DNA from: Chromatiales bacterium
GTDB lineage: Bacteria; Pseudomonadota; Gammaproteobacteria; Steroidobacterales; GCA-2729495
Direction of reading: 5' to 3'
Length of the DNA stretch: 64,000 nucleotides
Assembly: GCA_020351875.1 (NCBI GenBank)
Contig: CP070671.1
Coordinates: forward strand, 639,203 to 703,202
A model generated the notes under the pieces. It searched no databases. It was not told the DNA's origin and worked only from the letters and a program-made list of their open reading frames with translations. This document shows, piece after piece, positions 21,601 through 28,499 of this stretch (position 1 is the first letter of the stretch; the number at the start of each line of letters is the position of its first letter). A program made the translations under genes and the position numbers.

Positions 21601-22009
21601 CCCAGCGCAGGCGGTCGGCGTCCCAGCCTCGGTACAGGTTCCGGTAGCGGCCGACCAGCGCCAGTTTGTCATCTGCCGCGGCACAAAAATTCGAGGCTTT
21701 CGGGAAGCTCTGCGTGGCGTCGCACTCGGGCAGGTCACCCGTGGCGGTGTAGTAAAGAGTGTTGCTGTCGAAACAGCCGCTGAACTCCTGCAGCGGATCC
21801 CAGCTGGCCTGTGTGTCGATTTCACCGCCCATGCTGCCGGAGGTATCGATCACGAACAGCACGTTCGGGATGGTGCAGCTCGCCGGCGCATCGTAACCGG
21901 TCACGAACAGCTCGGTATCGTCAGCGCCCGCCGGGCCGGCAAGCAGCCACAATGCCAGGCCCGTTACCCCGTAGTCACCAACAGCCCGGCCGATTGCCCG
22001 CGCGCGCAC
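18686..22009 (-). CDS. pilY1: PilY1-type pilus tip adhesin/mechanosensor, copy 2
   Basis: 1,107 residues with the same layout as copy 1: a signal region ending near residue 29, vWA domain with DTSGS (55-59), and C-terminal PilY propeller with STNEGYLHAVDADTGVELWSF and MRRGGDAVFALDV. The acidic loop before GDPLHSRP here reads DEDQDGDTTDAR, closer to an EF-hand-like calcium loop. The GTG start at 22009 is 3 bases after the stop of the small CxxC gene, so the two are probably coupled. It is last in the second operon, with no pilE after it. Differences from copy 1 suggest an old duplication with divergence. Confidence 0.92.
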   Translation of the reverse strand: MRARAIGRAVGDYGVTGLALWLLAGPAGADDTELFVTGYDAPASCTIPNVLFVIDTSGSMGGEIDTQASWDPLQEFSGCFDSNTLYYTATGDLPECDATQSFPKASNFCAAADDKLALVGRYRNLYRGWDADRLRWVPLEDFLPADGDPPPPPFPVECEMDRGIDGDGTSSAVYASDGTSQPWADTDATEPAWASASNVTIFDGNWLNWNTNPPTVTKSRLEIVQEVTNTVIDSMDDLNVGVMRFNQDEGGPVIQAMVDVDAEGDQVKSVINGLAPDGQTPLSETLYEAGQFLAGRLVDYGNVGPELSVAPSRVGGTITGTAYNSPMAVRGQKTYLILLSDGEPSADTSADGKITSLPGFAGLVGPSCDGTGDGACLDDMAEYLFKADLRATVGGQQNVITHTIGFTQDLDILESTATRGGGRYFRADDTASLTSALADLAESFEEDGGVFTAPLVPVDAFNRAQTLNDVFVSVFEPSNTVRWPGNLKKYALEAGMAGGELSLTLIDQNSQPAIDPNTGFFTDNSQSFWSDTVDGADPKAGGAASQLPAPGARQLFTNIAGGDLNAPGGQNRVAVDNAAITAAVLGAPAADRDAVIEWARGTDVLDEDQDGDTTDARQAMGDPLHSRPVSVLYGGTAANPDATVFVSTNEGYLHAVDADTGVELWSFIPARLLQRLYSLYTNNVSATRLYGLDGEITVTIEDSDGEPGVSGGERVILLFGMRRGGDAVFALDVTNRNRPVLLWEIDPGNAGFASLGQSWSTPLVTEVNVAGTLRRVALFGGGYDTGQDNRSFREDNAGNSVFMVDLLTGARIWSAGDGPEHDLQLDGMRFSIPAELRVLDVDGNGTSDRLYFADMGGQLWRIDLVNGNGAANLGEGGVLASLGAADLGGAPPDSEVRRFYAAPDVVPVIRDEGIYVALNVGSGYRAHPLDAVAEDQFFSVRDFAVFDVIDTNDYPPPLTVDDLADITNIGDPVLLPSDPGWRLRMVLGAGEKVLTPATTFANVTFFTSFTPAGAGNACVPAGGLNRLYAVSILDGSAQTNLDQPADDDFDPADRAIELAQGGIAPEPKIVIPPGSEGQPGLLVGTEFLSIVDRPEFVRTFWVEREGP

Positions 22010-22012
22010 GGC

Positions 22013-22387
22013 TCAGTTACCCCGGGCCGGCGACAGGTAGAGCCGTCGCACGTAATCCGCGTCGGGTTCCAGGAACAGCGTGATCACGCCCTGCCGCCCG
22101 GCCGGGTCCTTGGCCTGTTGCACGAACTGCTCCTGGCTCACGTCACCTGCCGCATATACCTGGTAGCGCGTCGCCTCGTCCACGCGCAACCAGCTCACCG
22201 GGCAGTCGGCGCAGCGGCGCACCGCGAGCCGCCCGATGTTCAGTTGCCACAGCGGCACGTCGCCGGTGCGCATCTCCAGCGTGGTTTCGCGAACCACCAG
22301 GGCGGCCATCGCCACCTGGTTCCAGACCATCAGGATGGTCGCCAGCATCAGCATGCCGGTCAGCAGGCGAGTCAGTGATTGGTGCAT
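22013..22387 (-). CDS. Small secreted CxxC protein between pilX and pilY1, copy 2
   Basis: 124 residues, signal peptide ending AMA/ALVV. The mature protein carries CADC at position 31, the same spacing as the CAEC of the 15501-15848 protein, with about 14 identities in the first 34 mature residues and similar LRV and Y-x-V patterns after it. The C terminus (FLEPDADYVRRLYLSP) corresponds to YSTESGDVNRIILSV in copy 1. No family recognised. Retention in both operons at the same place suggests a role in PilY1 folding, disulfide handling or tip assembly; that is inference. Confidence 0.8.
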   Translation of the reverse strand: MHQSLTRLLTGMLMLATILMVWNQVAMAALVVRETTLEMRTGDVPLWQLNIGRLAVRRCADCPVSWLRVDEATRYQVYAAGDVSQEQFVQQAKDPAGRQGVITLFLEPDADYVRRLYLSPARGN

Positions 22388-22409
22388 CGTCAGGTCCTCT
22401 TCGCGCTCG

Positions 22410-22874
22410 CTATTCCAGGCCCTTCAGGGTGGCGCGGACCAGGCCCTGGGACTGGACTGAGCGGGCGCCGCGCTGCGCGGCTCTGCCTGTGGCATCGATC
22501 CGGTAGTGCAGGAATTCGTAGTCGGCCGGGCTGTAACTGCCGTAGGCCTCGCTCGCGCCCAGGTAATTGACGCTGGCTTCGTAGCCGCCGTCGAGCGCGT
22601 CCACGGTCTGCGGCGCGATGTTCATGCTCCAGCCGGGGGTGGTCCCGAGCGCGGCGACATTGGCCTGGCTCATGGCATCGGCAATGCCGGATTCCGCGAG
22701 TCGAAAGGCGTTTTCGCGGTACTGCGCATTGCTGGCCATCAGCAGCTCCATCGCCGCGGTGCGCATGGTGGACACGGCCAGCAGGGTCAGCACCAGCAGC
22801 ATGACCAGGCCCACGATCAGGGCCGCGCCTTTCTGAACACCGGGAAGATTCCTAGACACCGTCGACTCCGCCAC
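22410..22874 (-). CDS. pilX: PilX-type minor pilus assembly protein, copy 2
   Basis: 154 residues, the same length as copy 1. GAALIVGLVMLLVLTLLAVS is followed by AAMELLMASNAQYRENAFRLAESGI, the PilX pattern. The GTG start at 22874 overlaps pilW by 23 bases; a GTG at 22859 would shorten the overlap to 8 bases. Second minor-pilin operon. Confidence 0.84.
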   Translation of the reverse strand: MAESTVSRNLPGVQKGAALIVGLVMLLVLTLLAVSTMRTAAMELLMASNAQYRENAFRLAESGIADAMSQANVAALGTTPGWSMNIAPQTVDALDGGYEASVNYLGASEAYGSYSPADYEFLHYRIDATGRAAQRGARSVQSQGLVRATLKGLE

Positions 22875-23820
22875 TGTTTCTGAGAAATACCGTTTTGCTG
22901 ATGGCGACCCGCCGGAAGGCGTCCGGGTAGCCCGCGGTCACGCCCGGCTGAATGGGCGCGAGATTGGCGTCTGCCGGCGTGTACACGCGGTCGTCGCGAA
23001 AACCCTGCCCGGTTTCGTCCGTTTCCGACCGCACCATCATCCACAGGCGCACGGCGACAATCCGGTTGCCGGCGGCTGGTGCAGCCAGGGGGCTGTCGCC
23101 GTCGACATAGCGGTCGACATCCACCCGCTGGTTATCCGTGGTGTCGATACCGAACTGCACCTGCAGGTTCTCGACGCCGGGAATGACTTCCTGGTCTTGC
23201 AGCCGGCCCTGGCCACCGCCCGCAACGAGCGTGAGCCTGCGCAGGGCAGGGACGGCGGCATCGAAGGTCGATTCGCCGATGTAGTAGGCGTTTACCACCA
23301 CGTCCCGAATTTCGCTGTCCGGGAGCCCTGGCGCGATACCGTCATCGAACAGCTGCGCGCCATTGATGTTGCTTTGCACCTGCAGCTGGCCGGCCTGCCC
23401 GGGCACGATGCGCGCACCGGCGTGGCGCAGCACCAGCACGTCAGAGCCGGCACGGGGATTGGTGCCCGTGCAGTCCAGGTCGTAGGTATCGTCCCGCGCC
23501 TCTACCGGGGCGGTGAGTTGCAGGGCAAAGGCTGTTGCTTCGGGATCGGTTGCGCCGTTACAGCTCACGGCGAGGCCGGCGGTGTTGATCTTGACGGGCA
23601 GGTTCATCAGCCCCCAGTAGCGGGCCAGCTGGATGTCGGGCTCCAGTGAGTCCAGCGCAAAGCGCACGTTCTCCTGCAGCCTCGCCAGGCTATCGGCAGT
23701 GCGGTAGCTGGCGCGGCTCTGAAGGTAAACGGTAATGGCCCCGCCAATCAGAATGGTCCCAATCAGCATCGCGACCATCGTCTCCACCAGCGTCATGCCG
23801 CGTTGTCGGTGACCGGTCAT
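22852..23820 (-). CDS. pilW: PilW-type minor pilin, copy 2
   Basis: 322 residues with signal RG/MTLVETMVAMLIGTILIGG and the PilW stretch SRASYRTADSLARLQENVRF, nearly the same as copy 1. Its ATG overlaps the pilV stop by 4 bases (ATGA), indicating coupled translation. Second tip-complex operon. Confidence 0.87.
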   Translation of the reverse strand: MTGHRQRGMTLVETMVAMLIGTILIGGAITVYLQSRASYRTADSLARLQENVRFALDSLEPDIQLARYWGLMNLPVKINTAGLAVSCNGATDPEATAFALQLTAPVEARDDTYDLDCTGTNPRAGSDVLVLRHAGARIVPGQAGQLQVQSNINGAQLFDDGIAPGLPDSEIRDVVVNAYYIGESTFDAAVPALRRLTLVAGGGQGRLQDQEVIPGVENLQVQFGIDTTDNQRVDVDRYVDGDSPLAAPAAGNRIVAVRLWMMVRSETDETGQGFRDDRVYTPADANLAPIQPGVTAGYPDAFRRVAISKTVFLRNSGGVDGV

Positions 23821-24326
23821 GGGCCGCTGAACTCCTGTGTAATCAGCACGTACTGCGCCGGTTCCACCTGGCCGGTTTCAGGCCAGTTCAGCGTGATCGT
23901 GTACTGGGTCAGCGGGGGTGCAGCAGCCACCGCAATCGTCGCCGTCGGCGCGCCCGGCAGCCGGGCGAGCACGTCCTGGCCCCAGGTGAACCAGTCGTCC
24001 TGGGCCAGTTGCGCCGGCGTGCAGGCGGCCGCGCCGTTCACACAGTTGTTGTCGCCTCCCGGGCCGGCGCCCGCATAGGCGGCCCCGGCGGTCGGGTTCG
24101 CGCGAATCCGGTCCGCCATGTCTGCAGCCAGGGTGATGGCGGTCACGCGGTTCAGCGACGTGCGGCCGGCCTTCAGGCTTTCGACATACAGCGCGGCGAT
24201 GCCCAGCAGGCCAACGGACAACACGACCAGGGACACCAGGATTTCCACCAGCGTGAATCCTTGCGCTCGCTGGCGGCTGAGCGTTGGTCTACCGCTACGA
24301 CCGGCCATGTCGGGTCGCCGGCGCAT
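23817..24326 (-). CDS. pilV: PilV-type minor pilin, copy 2
   Basis: 169 residues from the ATG at 24326, two bases past the fimT stop. The leader is longer and more basic than usual (~23 residues) before QG/FTLVEILVSLVVLSVGLLGIA. ADMADRIRANP is shared with copy 1. A TTG at 24335 is an alternative start. Confidence 0.86.
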   Translation of the reverse strand: MRRRPDMAGRSGRPTLSRQRAQGFTLVEILVSLVVLSVGLLGIAALYVESLKAGRTSLNRVTAITLAADMADRIRANPTAGAAYAGAGPGGDNNCVNGAAACTPAQLAQDDWFTWGQDVLARLPGAPTATIAVAAAPPLTQYTITLNWPETGQVEPAQYVLITQEFSGP

Positions 24327-24328
24327 CG

Positions 24329-24946
24329 TCAGCAACCGCCCAAGGGATTGTCGGCGCCCTGGAGCAGGCCACGGTCGGCGAATACCCGGGGGTGACCCGT
24401 GGCGGAGATCCTGACCCAGCGACCGGCCGCACGGCCGCCGCTGATTTCATGGTCGCCGCGCTGATCACAGAGCTGCAGGTCGGTCACGCTGGGCGTGCCG
24501 ACGCCGGGGATGTCCAGGCGAAAGCCGTCACCGCCAAAAGCCACGTAGACGGGCGCGCCTATTCCACCCAGCGCGCTGTTGTCGGCGATCATCTGCGGTA
24601 ATGGGGGGTGGACGCTGATCACGAATTCATCGGCGTCGCGCTGGGCATTGCCGTTCGGGTCCGCGAAGACCAGCCAGCCGGCCCCGAAATCGGCCCCGCC
24701 GTCACAATCGGGCACGGCGGCGGTCGTGTTGGTGCTGGCGCACACTACCACCGGGGCCCGCCGTTGCAATGCCTCGCTGCGCGCGAGGTGCATCGACGAG
24801 ACCAGGTCATTGGCCGCGGCGGTCATGCGATTGTTCTGGATGAAGTCCGTGAAGGTCGGAATCCCGAACGACAGGATGATGGCAACGACTGCCAGCCCGA
24901 CCATGAGCTCCACCAGGGTGACGCCTTCTGAGTGCATCTTGCCCAT
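24329..24946 (-). CDS. fimT: FimT/FimU (GspH-like) pseudopilin, copy 2
   Basis: 205 residues with class III signal EG/VTLVELMVGLAVVAIILSFG, then FTDFIQNNRMTAAANDLVSSMHLARSEALQRR. The C-terminal block LQCDQRGD and the final GADNPLGGC closely parallel the end of copy 1 (GAQNPLGGC). First gene of the second minor-pilin operon; the 100-base upstream gap shows no convincing -35/-10 pair. Confidence 0.86.
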   Translation of the reverse strand: MGKMHSEGVTLVELMVGLAVVAIILSFGIPTFTDFIQNNRMTAAANDLVSSMHLARSEALQRRAPVVVCASTNTTAAVPDCDGGADFGAGWLVFADPNGNAQRDADEFVISVHPPLPQMIADNSALGGIGAPVYVAFGGDGFRLDIPGVGTPSVTDLQLCDQRGDHEISGGRAAGRWVRISATGHPRVFADRGLLQGADNPLGGC

Positions 24947-25046
24947 TTGCAGATAGTGTGCCGCCGCCGGCCCGAGCCGGGAAATTCTTCAGACAAGTGG
25001 TCATCTGCAAGGCATGAAAATGGGTTTACATATTGCAGACAGAGAC

Positions 25047-25583
25047 TTATGAGTAACACTTGATACGCGCTCGGGCTTCGGCGCTGGAGGCAAGGCGCGG
25101 CCTGCCAGTGGGACTGACGACCACGGCTCTGACCGCCGCCGGGCCGCGGCTGTCGCAAAACCCAATTGTCCCGTTCGTGTCGCGTCGGGTGGCCGGCCGG
25201 AATGCATAGGCGCGGCGATTGCTGTGCACCTCGACGCCGGTCGGCCGGTCACGCACGGCGAGCAGTTGAAAGCGGTTCGGGGTGCCTGCCAGTGCCGGCG
25301 CAATCACCGCCCAGCCATCGCGCCATGCGCCCGACTTTGGGCAACCGCCCGTCGTGGCTGCCGGGCACAGCGTGACGGTTTCGCCGCGCAGGTTCGCAAC
25401 CTGCCGGGCCAGGTGCAAATCGTGGACCATCGTGTTGACGGCGGCCGTCATGCGCGCTTCGAGGATCAGGTGCCGGAACCCGGGCACCCCGAGTGTCAGC
25501 AGCACCGCGCCCACCGCAACCGTTAGCAGCAGTTCGAGCAGCGTCAGGCCAGCCAGGCGGCCAGTACTGGACCAGGGTGTCAC
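25047..25583 (-). CDS. Third GspH/FimT-family pseudopilin
   Basis: 178 residues. Prepilin signal LAG/LTLLELLLTVAVGAVLLTLGVPGF with Glu at mature position 5, then ARMTAAVNTMVHDLHLARQVANLRGE and TLCPAA, matching the FimT/GspH family. It lies 100 bases upstream of the second operon on the same strand, with GTG start. It lacks the NPLGGC ending shared by the other two and is more diverged. It may be FimT as opposed to FimU: Pseudomonas also has both genes side by side. Confidence 0.82.
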   Translation of the reverse strand: MTPWSSTGRLAGLTLLELLLTVAVGAVLLTLGVPGFRHLILEARMTAAVNTMVHDLHLARQVANLRGETVTLCPAATTGGCPKSGAWRDGWAVIAPALAGTPNRFQLLAVRDRPTGVEVHSNRRAYAFRPATRRDTNGTIGFCDSRGPAAVRAVVVSPTGRPRLASSAEARARIKCYS

Positions 25584-25708
25584 CGCGGGTTCCGTCCACC
25601 AGTGGGGAGAGGGGCTTCAGCAGGGGCAAGCTAGCCGGCGGACGCCGAGCAGCCCAGCGACAATTCGACTTAATGTGAGCAGAAACCCGCCCTCGTGTCG
25701 CGCACCGT

Positions 25709-25738
25709 TTTACAGGCCGGAAACGCCGCGGGTAGAAT
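25709..25738 (+). promoter_or_regulatory. Sigma-70 promoter of the Fur-family gene
   Basis: TTTACA (25709-25714), 18-base spacer, TAGAAT (25733-25738); each hexamer has one mismatch to consensus. Start near 25745. GTCTAAACTCGGACTAAG (25746-25763) directly downstream has two CTAA boxes 11 bases apart and could be an operator; that is a guess. Confidence 0.6.
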
Positions 25739-25766
25739 AGACTCTGTCTAAACTCGGACTAAGCGT

Positions 25767-26180
25767 TTGAAAGCAAGGCAGGAAAGCCTCGAGCAAAGCC
25801 TGGCCCGGCATGGCGTGAAGCCGACGCCTCAGCGGCTGGAAATCGCGGCACTCATGTTGCGCGAGCCGTGCCACCTGTCGGCGGACCAGGTGATGGCCCA
25901 GCTGCGTGAAGCCGGCAGCGGTGTCTCGAAGGCCACCGTGTACAACACGCTGCACCTGTTTTCCTCGCAGGGACTGCTGCGGGAAATCGCCGTGGATCCG
26001 TCGCGCCTGTTTTACGACTCCACGACGACGCCTCACCACCACATATATAACGAGGACACCGGGGAACTGGTGGACGTGTTGCCGGATGAACTGGAAGTGA
26101 GCCGCTTGCCGCAGCTCCCGGCCGGCACCGACGCACACTGTCTCGAGGTCGTAATCCGGGTGCGCAACCAGCGCAAGTAA
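25767..26180 (+). CDS. Fur-family transcriptional regulator, Irr-like (no CxxC zinc pairs)
   Basis: 137 residues. Winged helix with recognition segment VSKATVYNTLHLF (53-65) and the usual KPTPQRLEI before it. The regulatory segment TPHHHIYNEDTGEL (H90-H92, E100) resembles the HxH/HHH metal or haem region of Irr and PerR-like members. Both CxxC pairs of the structural zinc site are absent; the only cysteines are C35 and C125. The start is TTG at 25767, about 22 bases from the predicted transcription start. Ligand (haem, iron, peroxide) cannot be decided. tRNA-Thr follows. Fur/Zur proper is less likely without the cysteines. Confidence 0.85.
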   Translation: MKARQESLEQSLARHGVKPTPQRLEIAALMLREPCHLSADQVMAQLREAGSGVSKATVYNTLHLFSSQGLLREIAVDPSRLFYDSTTTPHHHIYNEDTGELVDVLPDELEVSRLPQLPAGTDAHCLEVVIRVRNQRK

Positions 26181-26194
26181 GCACGATCGCGGCG

Positions 26195-26223
26195 TTGCCG
26201 CGTATACGCCCATTATCTATACT
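26195..26223 (+). promoter_or_regulatory. Promoter of tRNA-Thr
   Basis: TTGCCG (26195-26200), 17-base spacer, TATACT (26218-26223). Start near 26230, seven bases before the mature tRNA 5' end. Confidence 0.7.
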
Positions 26224-26236
26224 GCGGCGCGCCCGG

Positions 26237-26312
26237 GCCGGAGTAGCTCAGTTGGTAGAGCAGCGCATTCGTAATGCGAAGGTCGTAGGTTCGACTCCTA
26301 TCTCCGGCACCA
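26237..26312 (+). tRNA. tRNA-Thr (anticodon CGT)
   Basis: A 76-base cloverleaf starting GCCGGAG and ending CTCCGGC-A-CCA, CCA encoded. Anticodon arm GCATT-CGTAATGC gives anticodon CGT, which reads ACG. D arm AGCTCAGTTGGTAGAGC and T arm GGTTCGACTCC are canonical; the body closely matches the E. coli thrW type. Confidence 0.96.
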
Positions 26313-26339
26313 TTCTCCGCACGCTTCGGTCGAAGCCGT

Positions 26340-27029
26340 TCAGAACATCCAGACCGCGCCGACGCTGAAGAAATTCACGTCGGTTTCCTCCAGGTCGACG
26401 GTCGCACCGGTTGGGAAGGTGAACCGGCGTTCCTCGCCGATATCGAGGAAGCGCTCGAACTCCACACTCATCTGCAGGTTGTCGTTCAGCGGCAGGCGAA
26501 AGCCAATCCCGTAGAAACCCGCCGTGTCGTCGTCGTCCTTGTCCAAACCCTGCGCGCTGAGGATCGGGCCGATCGGCTGACCGTCCAGGCGACCCGACAG
26601 CTTGGCGTCGTAGAAAAATGCGCCACCCTTGATGAACAGGCCGATGCGCTCGAGTCCCGGTATGAAGACCATGGCTGCAAGGAAACCGCCATCGGCTTCT
26701 GCCTTCAGGTTGGTATTCCCGCCCTTGGCCGTGGTCTCACCGAGATCCGCGTAGCCGGCTTCGAAGGAGACGTTCTTCAGGGGTTTCCAGCCGGCATACA
26801 CTTTCCAGCCGGTATCCTCGTCGTCGCAGCTCTGTTGGGTCGAGGTGTTGATGCCCTTCAGCGAGTCGCAGACCGTGTTGTCGATTTTCGCAATACCGAG
26901 GCCCGCACCCACGTAAAAATTCCAGAGGGAATCGGAGTCCTGGGAATCGGATTCCTGGGCCTGGGCGAAAGGAGTCTGTGCAGCGAGGACCGCAGCCAGC
27001 GCGACGGCGAAACCCGTTCTTCTAATCAT
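26340..27029 (-). CDS. Outer-membrane beta-barrel protein (opacity/OmpA-barrel type)
   Basis: 229 residues with a signal peptide ending AQA/QESD. The mature chain alternates amphipathic strands typical of an eight-stranded barrel (NFYVGAGLGIAKI, GWKVYAGWKPL, SFEAGYADLG, GFYGIGFRLPL, MSVEFERF) and ends in Phe (FFSVGAVWMF), the C-terminal aromatic signal for BAM assembly. Two cysteines in the first loop may pair. Function unknown; barrels of this type serve as structural or adhesion proteins. It faces tRNA-Thr tail to tail. Its leader has a run of eight G on the minus strand (27066-27073). Confidence 0.78.
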   Translation of the reverse strand: MIRRTGFAVALAAVLAAQTPFAQAQESDSQDSDSLWNFYVGAGLGIAKIDNTVCDSLKGINTSTQQSCDDEDTGWKVYAGWKPLKNVSFEAGYADLGETTAKGGNTNLKAEADGGFLAAMVFIPGLERIGLFIKGGAFFYDAKLSGRLDGQPIGPILSAQGLDKDDDDTAGFYGIGFRLPLNDNLQMSVEFERFLDIGEERRFTFPTGATVDLEETDVNFFSVGAVWMF

Positions 27030-27134
27030 TGCCTACCCCAAAAAGACACATCGAGTGCGCCGTTTCCCCCCCCGTCCGCCGTTGGCGGGCGGCACCTTGT
27101 AGGGATGGTGCCACATCGGCGCGAATCGAGCGGG

Positions 27135-27163
27135 ATCATAGCCAAAAAAACCAGTGCCGTCAG
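27135..27163 (-). promoter_or_regulatory. Candidate promoter of the outer-membrane barrel gene
   Basis: On the minus strand: CTGACG (27158-27163), 17-base spacer, TATGAT (27135-27140). Leader about 100 bases. The 307-base gap 27030-27336 otherwise holds the poly-C tract (27066-27073) and the ubiX leader; I see no gene in it. Confidence 0.5.
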
Positions 27164-27336
27164 TTTCCACCCGGCCTTTACACCCGCGGCCTGCCCCGGC
27201 GACCGCACAGCGGGGCAGGGCTCGGGAACCTCTGTGCTAGGGTCCACCAGCCCGGCCGAAAGCCATGGCCGGCGGGTTTCGCGGCCTTGCGGCGCCATGC
27301 CATAGTCGGGTGTCCTGTACTGGAGAGAGAGCGAAC

Positions 27337-27918
27337 ATGCGTCTGATCGTGGCCATATCCGGGGCCAGCGGGGTGATCTACGGCATCCGGCTGCTGGAAT
27401 TGCTGCGCGATGTTGCAGAGGTGGAGACCCATCTCGTGCTGAGCAACGGCGGCAAGCTGAACATCGCGCTGGAGACGGAATGGGAGGTCAAGGCGGTCGA
27501 GGGCCTCGCGGATGTCGTGCACAGCGACCAGAACCTGGCCGCGTCCATTGCGAGTGGTTCTTTCCAGACCGACGGCATGGTCATTGCGCCCTGTTCCATG
27601 AAGACGTTGTCCGGGGTCGTGAATTCCTACGCGGATAACCTGGTGGTGCGGGCAGCGGACGTGATCCTGAAAGAGCAGCGCCGCCTCGTCATCGTGCCGC
27701 GCGAAACGCCGTTGCACCTGGGCCACCTGCGCCTGATGACCCACGCGGCCGAGATGGGCGCGCTGCTCGTGCCGCCGATGCCGGCCTTTTACAACGACCC
27801 GCAGAGCGTGGATGACATCATTAACCACACTGTCGGCAGGGTGATGGACCTGTTCGGGATGGACAGCGGCGTGGTGAAACGCTGGCGCGGACCGGAACGG
27901 GCTCGGCGGGACCCGTGA
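27337..27918 (+). CDS. ubiX: Flavin prenyltransferase UbiX
   Basis: It makes prenylated FMN, the cofactor of UbiD-family decarboxylases. 193 residues; N-terminal MRLIVAISGASGVIYGIRLLE is diagnostic, and SFQTDGMVIAPCSMKTLSGV, EQRRLVIVPRETPLHLGHL and PPMPAFYNDPQS are conserved UbiX blocks. ATG at 27337 follows GGAGAGA. The stop overlaps the next gene by 4 bases. A UbiD-family gene lies 6 kb away (33771), a plausible client. Confidence 0.95.
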   Translation: MRLIVAISGASGVIYGIRLLELLRDVAEVETHLVLSNGGKLNIALETEWEVKAVEGLADVVHSDQNLAASIASGSFQTDGMVIAPCSMKTLSGVVNSYADNLVVRAADVILKEQRRLVIVPRETPLHLGHLRLMTHAAEMGALLVPPMPAFYNDPQSVDDIINHTVGRVMDLFGMDSGVVKRWRGPERARRDP

Positions 27919-28397
27919 GCGACGCCGCGCGCGCCGCAATCCGCGACATGCTGGCGGCGCACAACACCATCACGCTGGCCACCGGGCAGGATCGCCAGCC
28001 GTGGGCCGCCGCCGTCTTTTACGCGAGCGACGCGGCACTGAACCTCTATTTCGTGAGCGATGCACGAACCCGGCACGGCCGCGACATGCAGGCGAATGAC
28101 CGGGTCGCTGGTGCGATCAACCCGGATTGCGGCACCTGGGATGAGGTCAAGGGGCTGCAGCTCGAGGGGCGTGTCCGGGTGCTCAGTGGCGCCGCGCGGC
28201 TGAAGGGACTCGGGCACTACCTGGCGAAGTTCCACGATGTGAAGGCCCTGTTCGACCAGCCGCGAGATGCGAACGAGGAGACCATCGCAGAGCGGCTGAA
28301 GGCGGCCAACCTGTACTGCCTGCAGCCCGATCGAATCCGGTTGATCGACAACAGCCGCTGGTTCGGTTTCAAAGAAGAGCTGGAGCTGCAGGGATAG
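27915..28397 (+). CDS. Pyridoxamine-5'-phosphate oxidase-like FMN-binding split-barrel protein
   Basis: 160 residues. The split-barrel pattern is visible: short N-terminal helix, ITLATGQDRQPWAAAVFYAS, LYFVSDARTRHGRDMQAN and GLQLEGRVRVL, as in PNPOx-like flavin or F420 proteins. The GTG start overlaps the ubiX stop (GTGA), so the two are translationally coupled. The real substrate is unknown; linkage to a flavin-modifying enzyme suggests a flavin role, but that is inference. Confidence 0.72.
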   Translation: MSDAARAAIRDMLAAHNTITLATGQDRQPWAAAVFYASDAALNLYFVSDARTRHGRDMQANDRVAGAINPDCGTWDEVKGLQLEGRVRVLSGAARLKGLGHYLAKFHDVKALFDQPRDANEETIAERLKAANLYCLQPDRIRLIDNSRWFGFKEELELQG

Positions 28398-28499
28398 CTG
28401 CCCCGCCAACCAGTGGATTGTGGCTCAGCGGCCGATGCCCGAGCCGCGCCGCAGACCCTAAGGTAAGCGCTGTCTCTCGAGGCGGCGCCGGAGCATATT

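Noticed and set aside
25047-25583. Third GspH-type gene as a type II secretion component
   Set aside because: No gsp genes in the window; adjacency to a minor-pilin operon makes a pilus FimT role more likely.
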